Below are positions 50,701 to 61,340 of a stretch of DNA of 64,000 bases, piece by piece. The position numbers and the translations under genes are program-made. This stretch comes from Lumbricus rubellus (lineage: Eukaryota > Annelida > Clitellata > Crassiclitellata > Lumbricidae). Position 1 is the first letter of the stretch, and each line of letters begins with the position of its first letter. The DNA is taken from contig OX243815.1 of assembly GCA_945859605.1 (NCBI GenBank), positions 30,946,892 to 31,010,891 on the forward strand. Direction: 5' to 3'. A model generated the notes under the pieces. That model worked only from the letters and a program-made list of their open reading frames with translations. It made no database searches and was not told the DNA's origin.

Positions 50701-53525
50701 ACCCGACTTCTTGATACTCGGCTGGCGTGTTAGAGAAACGGCTACTGGTTTATTTGTAAAATTATCGCAAGCCTCCTCAAACTCCAAAATGTCTAAAACG
50801 ATTAAACAGTACAAATTGAATGAACTCCACATTGCATTCATTTCGGCAAGATTAATTGCTTCACAGCCTAAAGCATCAATACGAGGCAGGACAAAGTTCT
50901 GTACTAATTTGTCACCAACTGCTGATTTAGGGGTTTAAGATTCCACCGCCTAAAGTAAGTTCTCTATCATCCAATCAGAGGAAATCGTGGTGCTTCCCAC
51001 AAAGCCACTGCCTAAATTTCAAATGTCTTTATAGAAATTAATGACAATAATTAGTTTAACATTCATCTTCCAGATGCATACCCTCCCCCCCCCAATGGAT
51101 TGCCCATTCTTCAGTTATGAATAGTGACATATGCAAAAGTTCTTGCAAAATTTAACGCAATATAAAAATGTAGACTTTGCAATCTTGACAAATACAGCAT
51201 GTCATACAGATTTAAACATTAAAATATGAGACACAGTCTACTCTGGCATGGCCAACTAATTGAAACTTTGAAAATCATGATTTCTCGGAAATTCAATGTC
51301 ATACAGTCAAATCAAACTTTTTATGAAACTAACAGACGTTTATAACTCGAAGGCACTTAAGGGAGATGTAAAACACTACGTAGCAGTCCTCTACCACGGG
51401 AAATTTTGGTCACCCAATCACACCACGCAATGCTCTCAACATCTCTAACGTCCACATAAACCTATTTAAGAAGCCACTATACGATTCTAATATCGCAAAG
51501 CACAAACTCAAATATATGCAATATACTGCATAGTGCATAGTTATACAGTCCAAACCTCCATGTTTCAAGGAATCTGAATCTCCTTTAAACTGACTGAAAT
51601 GAAAGAACAGTCTGGCTTGTCGGTTGTGGCATTGAACAAAGCCATAGGAATGCTATAAAACAAAACAAAAAATACGGGAGTATTATCATTGATGTGTACA
51701 ACGCAGTGCAACTAAAAGTCTATACTCCTGAGTACACATGACCAAGCTCAAACAAAGCTTGCAGTGCTACAAATTGTCAATACAACGAAGCCAAAAAACA
51801 AAAGTTAAATAATCTATCAGCATCTCAGAATTTATAGTTCTAAAAATACTCAAAAGTCAGCACTGGAAAGTCTCTTGGATAATGGACATACTTGTCTCAA
51901 GAAAGCATGCTGCACACAATAGACTCTACGCATTTCTGTTGCTGGAAGCCACATAAAGGTCAACATTAAGACCAGGTCATGTTTGCGTTCAAAGACTGAA
52001 CCAATTTTAAGAAATATTTTCCTTCCATCTCATATCAGAATTTAAGTTATAACAAACACAGCGTAATGAAACTGCAGTGTCTTTAAGTAAGACAATGGCT
52101 GAAACACTACCACTTTTGACAGAAGAATGTATCAACATTAAAAAAATTCCACCCATAAATTGAAATCTTAAGTGCCATAATTTTTTTTATTTGTGTACAA
52201 AGTAAGTCAATTCAAACTAAAATTCTTTTTAAAAATGCATGCTTGCCATGAGAAACAGACACACATTCGTTACCAAACAAACCAATAAATCCACATTTTA
52301 AAATAATTCGTTCAATGTCCTACCAGCAGCTTTTCAACAAATCCCGTTTCCCGTCGACCATACTTGGCTGGGTTGCTGTTATTACTTGATGAATTGGTTA
52401 TCGAAGGCACGTCACCATTTAAAGACTTACTCCTCAGAAATCCCGTCTGAGGCGCAAGATTCACCAGCTCTGTTCGTCGACGTAACGATGAAATGCCCGA
52501 ATCGTTGTTGTTCTGCAACTTAATCAACAATTCTCATATTTAATAATAATAATAATAATAATAAACTTTTCTTTAATGCTCACCAGACTGCATGTAAGTT
52601 CGCAAAGGTCATTGCCATCATCAACATCACACTGTCATGGGATAATTTGAAATTTAATTGGTCATGTAATTTGACACAGCTGAGACACAAATTTGGCAAA
52701 TGACGAAATGCTGAGCATTAGGCTTTTAAAATCCTGGCCAGATACACTGAAATGACTAAGTGTCAAGATGTCCTTTTGTGATACGAATGATAAATGTGTT
52801 ACAGTTCAGTCAGGTCTACTAAAAACACATGCATTAGCTAGTGGAATCAATAAGTCTCTGTCTCCCTCAAGACCTATATCTTCTCTCGAGGTAAACACAC
52901 TGGAAATGCTACTGAATGGTTACAGCTGTGAGTGATGCTATATGAGTTTAAAATTACATTACATTACACTTTGAGGTAAATGAGAACTGATTCTATGAAT
53001 ATCACACAAGTGGAGTTGAGCTGATTTGCAGAAGGCCCAAACATGGTTATAAAATGACATACATGTTGTAGTCAAACACAATGTCCAACCCGCATCTCGC
53101 GTGTGCATTCAGAACAGAACCACTCAACTATACAATCAAATTTGCAGAGTTGTTGGCTTGAGCGCAGAAGAAGGAATTTGGTTTTAGTATGATTCAGAGG
53201 AAGTGTAATTTCAACCATACAAGAGCGAATAATGTCGTTTGAGAATAAACGAAAATGTTGGAGAGCAGGATTAAATTTGAGTTCCTAAATGATAGAAATA
53301 GCTAGGCATCATCAGCATACAAGTGGTATTGAAACCAGTGAAATTACATAAAACAACCCTTTGGAACGCTAAAATATTGACACCCCAGTAAGTACAATTT
53401 ACCAAAAATGCAGAATTGATATATACGTGTATACACAACATGCATGCAACACTAAGAAGATGCTTGTCAATTTAAGCATAAATTAAGATATAACATACCT
53501 TCAGTTTCATATCTGAGATGTTCAT
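41712..53525 (-). CDS. CSDE1: CSDE1/UNR cold-shock-domain RNA-binding protein, 16 exons, 834 aa
   Basis: Exons (minus): 53499-53525, 52324-52512, 51556-51652, 50632-50792, 50025-50197, 49435-49651, 48638-48807, 47989-48157, 47462-47605, 46831-46966, 45633-45742, 44912-45084, 44420-44546, 43379-43672, 42808-42965 and 41712-41871. They total 2505 bp with all phases consistent. Four clear cold-shock domains: YGFVQC...LFFHFSQF (exon 3), NFGFIERSDVVREIFFHYSE (exon 6), AFGFIRC...MFFHFSEL (exon 9) and SFGFIETIDHEKEIFFHY (exon 12). The position of the last human domain is degenerate (exons 14-15). The C-terminus MVIRQPRGPDGTRGF matches human. CSDE1 is a cytoplasmic single-stranded RNA-binding regulator of translation and mRNA decay. 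Human CSDE1 is about 798 aa; the excess is mainly a Ser/Asn-rich N-terminal exon. Introns carry SINE, LINE and MITE copies. Confidence 0.96.
42200..42425 (+). mobile_element. LINE C-terminal/3' fragment in a CSDE1 intron
   Basis: Frames read YMRDVLHWLPFPLNQISALI and end gaaggggtgctatacaagta plus degenerate (GAAT)n. HWLP.P...I marks the C-terminal region of CR1-type reverse transcriptases. It is opposite in strand to CSDE1. Confidence 0.62.
42550..42623. mobile_element. Possible TTAA-bounded MITE, abutting the next element
   Basis: ttaaccctttaatgaccag to cgccattaa, with a relative near 54434-54510 (cctttaatggcaagatgcat, tagcacactctcat). The ends pair only partly. Confidence 0.45.
42620..42698. 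mobile_element. piggyBac-like MITE, 79 bp
   Basis: Perfect 16-bp inverted ends ttaaccctttgaaccc / gggttcaaagggttaa including TTAA. The interior (ggctggccggttttccgg) is palindromic and unlike the 71-bp family. Confidence 0.75.
44031..44101 (+). mobile_element. piggyBac-like MITE, 71 bp, copy 3, in a CSDE1 intron
   Basis: TTAA-bounded, exactly 71 bp, with ends ccctttgatgccg / cggcatcaaaggg. The interior closely matches the copy at 8533-8603. Confidence 0.8.
45896..46112 (+). repeat. tRNA-derived SINE, full-length reference copy, in a CSDE1 intron
   Basis: The tRNA-like head has a perfect pol III A box (tggtctagtgg, 45905-45915) and B box (ggttcgaatcc, 45948-45958). A central domain with gaccttgggcaagtccttc resembles the CORE/MIR central domain. 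The 3' end gaaggggcgctataacaagt plus an (acaa)n tail resembles LINE 3' ends. Other copies: 1-40, 19561-19770, 27321-27424, 57357-57517 and 62931-63059. Confidence 0.92.
47020..47225 (+). mobile_element. LINE C-terminal/3' fragment in a CSDE1 intron
   Basis: The frame reads LKTFKSQLKTYPLRTPYD and stops, then tggctctatataaataatc and (TTA)n follow. FK..LKT.L is the usual last motif of CR1/L2-type LINE polymerases. Confidence 0.6.
48296..48487 (+). mobile_element. LINE polymerase C-terminal fragment in a CSDE1 intron
   Basis: An open frame reads GRRRCRRPRKKWLDEVQEKS then LEELREATRERINWR. This is the common 'G.R..GRP..RW.D.i....g.s..e..e.a.DR..WR' tail of endonuclease-reverse transcriptases. It is opposite in strand to CSDE1. 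Confidence 0.75.
52540..52566. repeat. (AAT)n microsatellite
   Basis: A short ATA/ATT triplet run in the first CSDE1 intron. Confidence 0.8.
52567..53498. other. First intron of CSDE1
   Basis: Lies between the 27-bp first coding exon and exon 2. No repeat was confidently recognised. Confidence 0.6.
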
Positions 53526-53859
53526 TGTTTTAGCACGTTTATTGCTAGTTGATATAAAAGTGCCTCTTGAGTTGGTTCAATTGTTTTTAAACAAGAACTA
53601 TTTCCGCCTTCCTTTAGAAAACTTAAGAAAATGTTGCAAAACACACTTTGGTACTACAGTGAATTCTTTGCAAATAAAATAAATTGGCTTCAGACTTGAA
53701 TGACGCAGGCAAAGTTTTGAAGATTCTGTAAAAACAAACACAAATTCATAAAAAACATGTACAAATCCTTATCCCCATTTAGTCACATAAATGTCATCTG
53801 TTGCTTATTTCCTAAACAAGAACTCAGCGTTGAGTTTTGCAGCTGCCACTGAATTGGTA

Positions 53860-54150
53860 TTTCCAATGATGCAGTGCATCGGGCTCTTCGCTATGCAACG
53901 AGGGTTGGAGCTTTTAGTTCCACGGGCTCGCTAGGCTGTTAGGCAATGTTGAGCTTTCTTGGCTGCAGGCCCCATCATCTGGAATGACTTCCCATTGGAG
54001 CTATAAAATGATATATATATATATATATTACCTCTGACCAATCAAACTGTTTAATAAATCACTCAAGTCTTATTTTTCTTTAGCTGTGTCTGGGCTGGGA
54101 GTGCCCCGAGTAGGCTTCTTGAAGGGGTCCTACATAAATTCATAAAATGA
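53860..54150 (+). mobile_element. LINE C-terminal/3' fragment
   Basis: Frames read LELLVPRAR and AFLAAGPIIWNDFPLEL (with frameshifts), then ttcttgaaggggtcctacat. It belongs to the same CR1-like class as the copies in CSDE1 introns. Confidence 0.6.
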
Positions 54151-55125
54151 ATCACTTTAAAAGGAAGGTGATGTACAGTACTCCAGCTTCATTCATTCAT
54201 TAAGAGAATTTGTATAGCACCTCTTCACGGAGATCACTTAGTGGAAAGAGGTTAAGTCTGAAGAATACTCAGCAATTTACAACAACATATGCAATAAACT
54301 TTTAATTTGGTGCATCATACTATTTTGGACTACATAGAATTTCAGAGCCTCTTCTTCAAGTCATCTGTCCCGAGGCAGGTTCAATCGCACGATGACACCA
54401 CTCCTATCAGTGGTGTCATCGTGCTCCTTCTTTAAACCTTTAATGGCAAGATGCATTTGTTTTCTAGTCGCTTTTAGCACACTCTCATCGTTAAATTGTT
54501 AAAGTCTGTGGTATCCATATTCATCATATAACCCAACAGCAACTGTTTTAGCCTTCCTCTTGTCTCTCTCCTCTGTCTTCAATAAGTTCTTAGGATTAAG
54601 ATCACTTTTAGAACATGAACAATCCATTTTCTCTTACGCCCCTTATTGTCGCTATCATAATAAATTATCCCTCTTTCCCCGAACCTTTTCAGCACATCAT
54701 CTGTTGTGTTCCATCCAACTTCAAAACGAAAAATTTGATGGTGTTGAACTGCTTATTCAACATATACGACAGTACACTAGAACTGTGTGCAAGTTCCATA
54801 AGATCCACTTTACGTCGTATTAAAACAATGCAAAGATGTTATTATTTCCAGAAGTTACCATGAGTGAATGGTTAACGAGAACCTTACAACGTATTATTAT
54901 CAACACCAAAATGACACTTACATTTCGAAGATCATTTACTGGCTTTATAAAGGCTTCAGTTACACCTCACCGTTTCGTTTAAATTAGAAAATCAATAACA
55001 AATGTAGGGGGTTAATTTTTAATTTTAAAGTACCACCAAAGGAAAACCGGAAATTTTTCAGACCAACAAAAAAACAAGAAACTTATTGATTGAACTAACT
55101 ACGTCATTTCCTGAATGCAATAGTT
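54151..55125. other. Intergenic upstream of CSDE1
   Basis: Contains a MITE-like stretch near 54434-54510 related to 42550-42623 and a short inverted pair near 54395-54425 (tgacaccactcctatcagtggtgtca). No gene recognised. Confidence 0.45.
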
Positions 55126-55587
55126 CAGGGATGCCACTCTGAATTTTAAAATGTCAGATCCAGAACAGAAAAGCTAGAAAAAGCTAGACCAGTTTATGTT
55201 GAGAAAATATAGTTATTACGTGAGATTTGTCTAGTATAGACTAAACTTTAAAGTTCTAATGAAATACATGTTTGAAACACATAAGAACTTTGAACTGTTC
55301 TGTGTAAGCTTATAGCTTTAAAAATAACGTTCCGATGCTAAAAAATAAGAACTTTCAAAACTTCCATTGGAAAACATTTTACTATTAAATCTTCAGAGTG
55401 TGGAGCGTCTATCGTGTGAAAATGCCTAAAATATATATTAATTGTTTAAGGAATGCACGTTTTTAACGTGAAAAGTCTCCGTGTGAAAAAAGCTAGATAT
55501 TGAAAAAGCACCTATAGGCCTAAACATAGAAAAGAGCGAAACCCTATAATATTATCTAGGACGGAAAAGCTATCAGTGGCATCCCTG
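55126..55587. mobile_element. hAT-like non-autonomous element, 462 bp
   Basis: 13-bp perfect inverted ends cagggatgccact / agtggcatccctg. Flanking 8-mers caatagtt (55118-55125) and ctctagtt (55588-55595) agree at 6 of 8, so this is an old copy. Confidence 0.72.
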
Positions 55588-56138
55588 CTCTAGTTTACCT
55601 CAAAGATTTTAAATGTTGAAAAGGTGGGTGACTATAAAAAAAAATGCCGTAACTAGGGCGCTGGAATCACAAGACGCATCGAGTTAGCCAACTGTGGTTG
55701 TTTGTTGTCCCGGTCTTCGAAGTCCTGTTAAGCGGAAAATACTCACATAGGCCTAGCTAAAGCCATATACTTTCATAAAGAATTATGTGTTTCGTAGGCC
55801 TACATGGCAGCGTAATTAGGCCTACATAAGCTAAGTCATGTGCATGAAGTGACCTTCGCACGAAGAGGCATAGGCCAGGGAATTCTATATATCTAGGCCT
55901 ACCTGGAATCTGAGATAAGACAAAAGTTCCCCCCTCATTGATGCGCCAATTAAGATCCGACTATAGGCCTACATGTCTTAGGAATATGTTCTTTTATTTC
56001 GGTGTAGCCTGATAGATGCGCGCCATATCTCTGGAATAAGAATTTGACATATCAATATTGTCGGACTCTGCCAACATTTGGCCCCAACTCAAAATACTGC
56101 CGGGGCCCAGAAGTCCCGACCTTTGGCAATCCCCCACA
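55588..56138. other. Intergenic, taggcct-rich
   Basis: No gene or repeat end recognised. The string taggcct and its relatives recur often. Confidence 0.4.
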
Positions 56139-56438
56139 CATGGGCGCAGTTTAGTTTCCATTCTGGGGGGGGGCTAAAAACTTGGAGTTTGGTTGTGAGG
56201 CGGAGACTTAATCAGTTGATGACCTTTCTTTTTTGTCATCGAGTTGAAATCTCGTAAAAATCATACTATTTTTCCTAGTTGATGACCATTTTCTAGTCAT
56301 TGGATTCAAGATTCGTTCGTGAAAAGTTTTGGGTTGCTAACCCCGGAAAAATACACCATTTTCAAGGTGACAAACCTGAATCTGGGCCTTCTTGGGGGGG
56401 ACTTGAGGCTCCCTAGCCCCTGATAAACTCCGCCCATG
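56139..56438. mobile_element. hAT-like MITE, 300 bp, catgggcg termini
   Basis: Ends catgggcgcagttta / taaactccgcccatg pair with one mismatch, and the 8-bp duplication cccccaca (56131-56138 and 56439-56446) is perfect. It has the same termini as the 105-bp element at 3260-3364 and a longer interior. Confidence 0.88.
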
Positions 56439-57356
56439 CCCCCACACCCCGCACAGAGCAGCTTAGTCGATTAACTTGTTATGACTCAATTGCATGGTAG
56501 GGTAACACATGATTAGGTGATAAACAAGCCTACAACAAACAACCAAACTAAAATTTAAATAGATAAAATAAACAGAAACAAACGTAGCCTACCTTTGCCC
56601 TTGTGTTTCTTCTGTTTAGTCGCATATAATTATGGCTCCCGCTGATAAATCTATAATATTTCAGTGCTAAGCTCGACATAAGAAGACGATATGAAGCCGC
56701 AGTAAAGCAGAACTATAATGTGCATTCTAAATATCATTGTTATGACGACGTATTAATCAGTGACACTTCGATAACGTCATAATTTCACCATTGTCGTTTA
56801 ACAAAGTAGTTTACGATCGATATTCATTTTTATTTATCGCCTGCATAAATCAAGTCACAGCGTCTTTTCTTTTCCCGCTACAATATTTTTAATGTCTTAT
56901 CTGTAGCTCGTATGGTAGGCCCTATATATTCTAGGCTACATTACGGACCCACTAAAGAAATTGTAGAGTTCATGATTACGATTTGGAGATGGTTTGATTT
57001 TGAAAAGCTCTCTCCCACAGAGGAGCTTAGCGTAGGCTAAACAAAAACATAACAGCAACAATTTGTAGGCTATAGGGCAATAGAAAATGACAGACAGGTA
57101 GACCTATAGGCCTATACCCCTTACAAGCCCTCTGAATGTTATTATATAGGGGCCTGCTTCGCAGGTCATTTGATTAATTGATGCAATTATATTGGTGCCC
57201 AAAAAGACCATCCATTTTTTCCATTTAAAAATAAAATATTTAGATGAATATATAGCCCCCCCCCCCAAAAAAAAAACCCCAGATGACTAAGAAAAAGCGT
57301 CAGAAATTTAGGCGGTGAAAATGGATAATTTCTATGAGATTTCGACTGGATGGCCG
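56439..57356. other. Intergenic, no gene recognised
   Basis: AT-rich, with homopolymer C and A runs near 57256-57280. Confidence 0.45.
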
Positions 57357-57517
57357 AGCATTGCATCGGAGTTTCACGTCGAAGTGCACGAACAATGGCA
57401 AGTGAAGGACTTGATCAATGTCTCTTTATAGGCCTATGCGGTGGCTTGAGGTATAGATTCGAACCTGGAACCCTCCGGCTCCAAGGCACCAAACCCACCA
57501 CTACACCATCGCGCCCC
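57357..57517 (-). repeat. tRNA-derived SINE, 3'-truncated, diverged
   Basis: Matches the complement of the head and central domain (gcatcggagtttcacgtcg, gattcgaacct, ccactacaccatcgcgcccc). It lacks the 3' tail. Confidence 0.82.
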
Positions 57518-57863
57518 ACAAATGTTGACATGTAGGTCTGCCTGTATCACTTCCGTAGCCTAGGCCCTATATATGTCGTGTGGCGTTAATCTCACATTTT
57601 CGGCATTATGGGAAAATTCACGTAAAATATGTCGATATAATCAAATAATTCACGAAACTATACGAGAATCCTATAGCTATGCTGACCACTGCAACGAATT
57701 GCGAAGTCCAGTCTTTCGCCGCTCAATGTTAGTCCACAAAACTAAGGAAAGATTAAACTGACCTACAAATGGAATGAGTTAATTGTTCTTCGTGACTTAT
57801 ATACATGTACATGTATAGCCTATATATAGGCTAATAATTAATATGGTGTTTCAAAGCCTCGGT
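57518..57863. other. 3' flank of the bZIP gene
   Basis: No repeat recognised. It should hold the bZIP 3' UTR. Confidence 0.4.
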
Positions 57864-58643
57864 TCATAGAAGTCCGAAACCACTGTAGAGGCGACAGTAG
57901 AGTCTGTGCGACTCATTCGTGAGAAGGGCCACTTGAGCGCGTAACCTCAGATTCTCATCCTCTAGGATCGATGCTCTCATCGCCATGTCGCCCTCTCTTG
58001 CCCTCCTCGCGTCTCTCGACCTCTTAGCCGCCTCGTTGTTCTTTCTTCGCCTTTTCCAGTACGTCTCGTCCTTAAGATCCTCCGGGTAGTGGGTTCTGCC
58101 TCGAACCGAACTTCCAGTGAAGTCCTCTTCTTCAGTGTCTCCTACGAATCCATTCCGTGTCCCACGAAGAAGAAGACTGCCGTGCAGACTCTCATGCATG
58201 GAATCGTCTTCCGCAGACGGCTTCCTCTTGCGCATCGGATTTCCCTTTACCTTCAGCGTGTCATGGAGTGAGTTGTGGCAACGACCACCCTCCTTCGACC
58301 CCACAGCAGCGGACGATGCGGCTGATGCTGATGATGCGACTGATGCTGATGCTGATGCTGAAGCCTCGTAGTGACAGCGGCGGCCTTGATCCGTCTCCAC
58401 GGTTGCCTGCTCATCGGGACAGAAGCTGAGACGAGAATAAGATGAAGATGATGATGATGAGCAGAGGTTTGACGGCGGGTAGAGACGACGATGACCGAGG
58501 AAGTCAAGTGGATGATGATGATGGTGCGACGAAGGGATCGGACAATAGAGTCTCAGTTGTCCCTGTTGAAGTCTGGATGGTCCTGCGGGTGAGTTGACAG
58601 GATTGCAATTGACCATGGACCCAAGTTCTGCGTCTACGTTCAT
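57864..58643 (-). CDS. PAR/CES-2-like bZIP transcription factor (259 aa as read)
   Basis: A single open frame ends in a b[23 protein letters not shown], then [20 protein letters not shown] and a leucine-repeat region with [11 protein letters not shown]. The N-x2-A-A-x-R-S-R basic motif in the context '[18 protein letters not shown]' is diagnostic of the PAR (HLF/TEF/DBP), E4BP4/NFIL3, Giant and CES-2 group, nuclear factors binding TTAYGTAA-like sites as dimers. The N-terminal part is low complexity (His, Ser and Ala runs). No PAR acidic region is obvious, so NFIL3, CES-2 or Giant-like is possible. The ATG at 58643 is the first in frame. An acceptor-like tttag just upstream means a further 5' exon is possible. 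It terminates 14 residues after LTNES with SGFGLL. Confidence 0.88.
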   Translation of the reverse strand: MNVDAELGSMVNCNPVNSPAGPSRLQQGQLRLYCPIPSSHHHHHPLDFLGHRRLYPPSNLCSSSSSSSYSRLSFCPDEQATVETDQGRRCHYEASASASASVASSASAASSAAVGSKEGGRCHNSLHDTLKVKGNPMRKRKPSAEDDSMHESLHGSLLLRGTRNGFVGDTEEEDFTGSSVRGRTHYPEDLKDETYWKRRRKNNEAAKRSRDARRAREGDMAMRASILEDENLRLRAQVALLTNESHRLYCRLYSGFGLL

Positions 58644-59130
58644 TTCTACTAAATTCAGCCAAACTGTGATGAATGCTGCTAAGAGCTGGAAATTTATTTT
58701 GGCTAAAGCGATCTATAGGTCACGCTTCGGCTGCGACGATAGTTTCTTTAACGCGTTTATCACAAGACTCCTACAAAACAAAGGAACATGCATTTGAGAG
58801 AAAAGAGTAAATCTACAATTTTGAAACAGAACGTTAGAAGTAGGCCTATAGGCTATAGGCCTATCTGGTCCTGCTGAATGGAACTCTTTGTACCAAACCC
58901 GTTGGAACCTCCTCATTACCTTAAAACTAAATTTACAACTAATTTCTTCTCTAATTATGATCAGTCGTCACATTGTCGCGCGTCCCTTGGAATATTGTTT
59001 ACTAAAGCGCATCATGGATAGACATAAAAATATATGCTATAAATTGTATTGTTGAATTTTATTGTAAGATAAACTGTTTCGCAATGCAAAAAATAGGAAT
59101 AACGATTTGTTATGACTGTATACATTATTT
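58644..59130. other. Upstream of the bZIP exon, no other gene recognised
   Basis: Contains taggcctat repeats near 58848-58865. May include an intron or the promoter of the bZIP gene. Confidence 0.4.

Positions 59131-59133
<3 letters not shown>

Positions 59134-59192
<59 letters not shown>
59134..59192. repeat. (AT)n microsatellite
   Basis: An uninterrupted AT dinucleotide run of about 58 bp. Confidence 0.95.
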
Positions 59193-59194
<2 letters not shown>

Positions 59195-61340
59195 AAAACT
59201 ATAAGAACAACATAAGCGGCTGTAAACTTACCAAGATGACGATGACATTGAGACTTTGAGAATGGAGACGATCATTTTAGGTCTTAGAGAAAAGATATCA
59301 AAGACAAGACGTAGGCCTAAGACAATGTCATCAATATGGGTTCAACTGTTCAACCATTCAATTTGATGGTAGATCTCAGTTTGAAACTCATTTTGAATAG
59401 ACCCCTATTCGATGTCTTCTTTGTGTGAAAAAGGTAGTTCCATGCATATATATGTGTGTAGGCCTATATAGGCAGGCCAATAGGCCTACTGTGATATATG
59501 ATTTTCATTTCACCTTACAATAGCATATGGATCGCAATCATCGCATAATTATTACTGGTATCGGAGAATTCTTACCCTGCAGCTTGCTTAAACTATCCAC
59601 TATAGACAATACTGCAAGCATGCAGTAGATCAGCCTACCTGCGCTTCGCTTCAGAAGTTTCAGCGCTGAATATCAGGTCAGTGCAACCTCTTTTTTACAT
59701 GCGCAATACGTCTCCAACTCATGCACGGTAATGCTGACTACAGTTTCCATGCGATAGGGCGGGACTAAATTCTCTCCGTCGTCCAGTCAGCATCTTTGGT
59801 GCGCGATCGATAAGAGAAGTGACGCGCAGTCGTCGGCCAACGGGCAAGACGCGCATCCTGGAAGGTAAAGAGAAATCGTGCAACCGCCCATGCATACATG
59901 TCGCGCGACGTTTGTGAGTTGCCACTGCAGTGTCCATGTCATTGATGATTGATGATAATTATACCAGATGCACCACCCTCTTTCTCTATAGTAAGCCTAT
60001 AATATTCGCGCAATATTGCATTCGATCATTCTGTAGCTATGATAATATATAGGCCTACTGTACAGGCGGAAAAGTAGGATTATAGCAAAGAAATCGCCGA
60101 AATGTGTGAATGTGGAAAGGCCAACGAAATAATGCTCACAAAAATTGAAGAATGAGCTAGGCCGAGAACGAACAGTAGGCCTACGTTGGTATACTTTAGG
60201 CCTATACGTTGGTACTTTAGTCAAGACCTAGAGCAGTGCTTTCAAACCTTTTTGGCAACGGATCCATTTTGATCAGAAATTTTGCGGAAGCTCAACCTTT
60301 ACAAACATATTCTGGTCTACATCATACTACATAAGTGGGCCCTAAGGCCTGCGAAGAACATCAATAGGGTTTAAGTAGCAGCACATGCAGTTATGAATAA
60401 CTGTATTTTCTGTTATACAGGCGTATGTAAGCATTGTTTAGATTAAATCACGTATATGACAAAGAAAATTTAAAGTATACATAGACCAAGTCCTTTGTAG
60501 GCCTAATGCAATTAAATGTAATTGCAATGCTCTAATGAGATGTTGCCTTTGTTTCTTCTCACGACATACTGCAAAGAAAATTGGATACGCCTATTATCCT
60601 ACATACCTAGCTGTACTATAGGCTATAGCATTATGCATGGCATAACAGAATCTCTATCCACTCTGATCCTATAATACGCATGGCGATCGCACTCAATCGG
60701 ACCTCATTGGGATAACTCTTATGAACAACCCCCTCTGACTTGACGAAGTGCTCGTGAATAAGCTGGTGCCACGCATACGCTTGGCTTAGCCTACGTGTGC
60801 ACGGTATACTTTAGAAGTTTGGATATTACGATGTGCTTGTGAGACTTAATTAAGACCAAATATCACTCAGTTTTCCTTGCCTATAGCCTATATAGGCCTA
60901 TACACTATATCCAGTTATGTTAGCATCATGAGATTGTGATGCATAGGCTATATGTAATTGTTGAATGATAATTATAACTAATAGCTTGAAATTATCGTAA
61001 ACCAGTGCACGCCCTTAGCCTCTGCATGCTTCTGTTGTCTATACAGCGGCACGCAAGATATAATGGCCATGGAGGTATTAATGCATGGTACAGCAGGCTG
61101 CATGCGCTTATATAGCCTAGACCTGCAATAATGAGACGTGGACATGCATGCAATGTTAACGACATAATCGGTTAATCGCCATCATAAGCCTATACATGTA
61201 TAGGCCTATAATTATATGCAGGAACGTTGCAATAGAAACATTGACCATGCAGAAGAGATATATATATACGTATAAACACAGATATAATTTATGTCCTTGT
61301 ATATACAAAGCATGCTGCAGACTTATATAGGCCTACAAGA
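59193..61340. other. Intergenic, no gene recognised
   Basis: Scattered taggcct/aggccta motifs. A hAT-like left terminus (cagtgctttcaaacc, 60235) lacks a right partner in view. Open frames at 59719-59937 and 59997-60224 have no domain. Confidence 0.45.

Noticed and set aside
60235..60400. hAT element starting cagtgctttcaaacc
   Set aside because: Only a left terminus is visible; no matching right end or duplication was found, so it is not called as an element.
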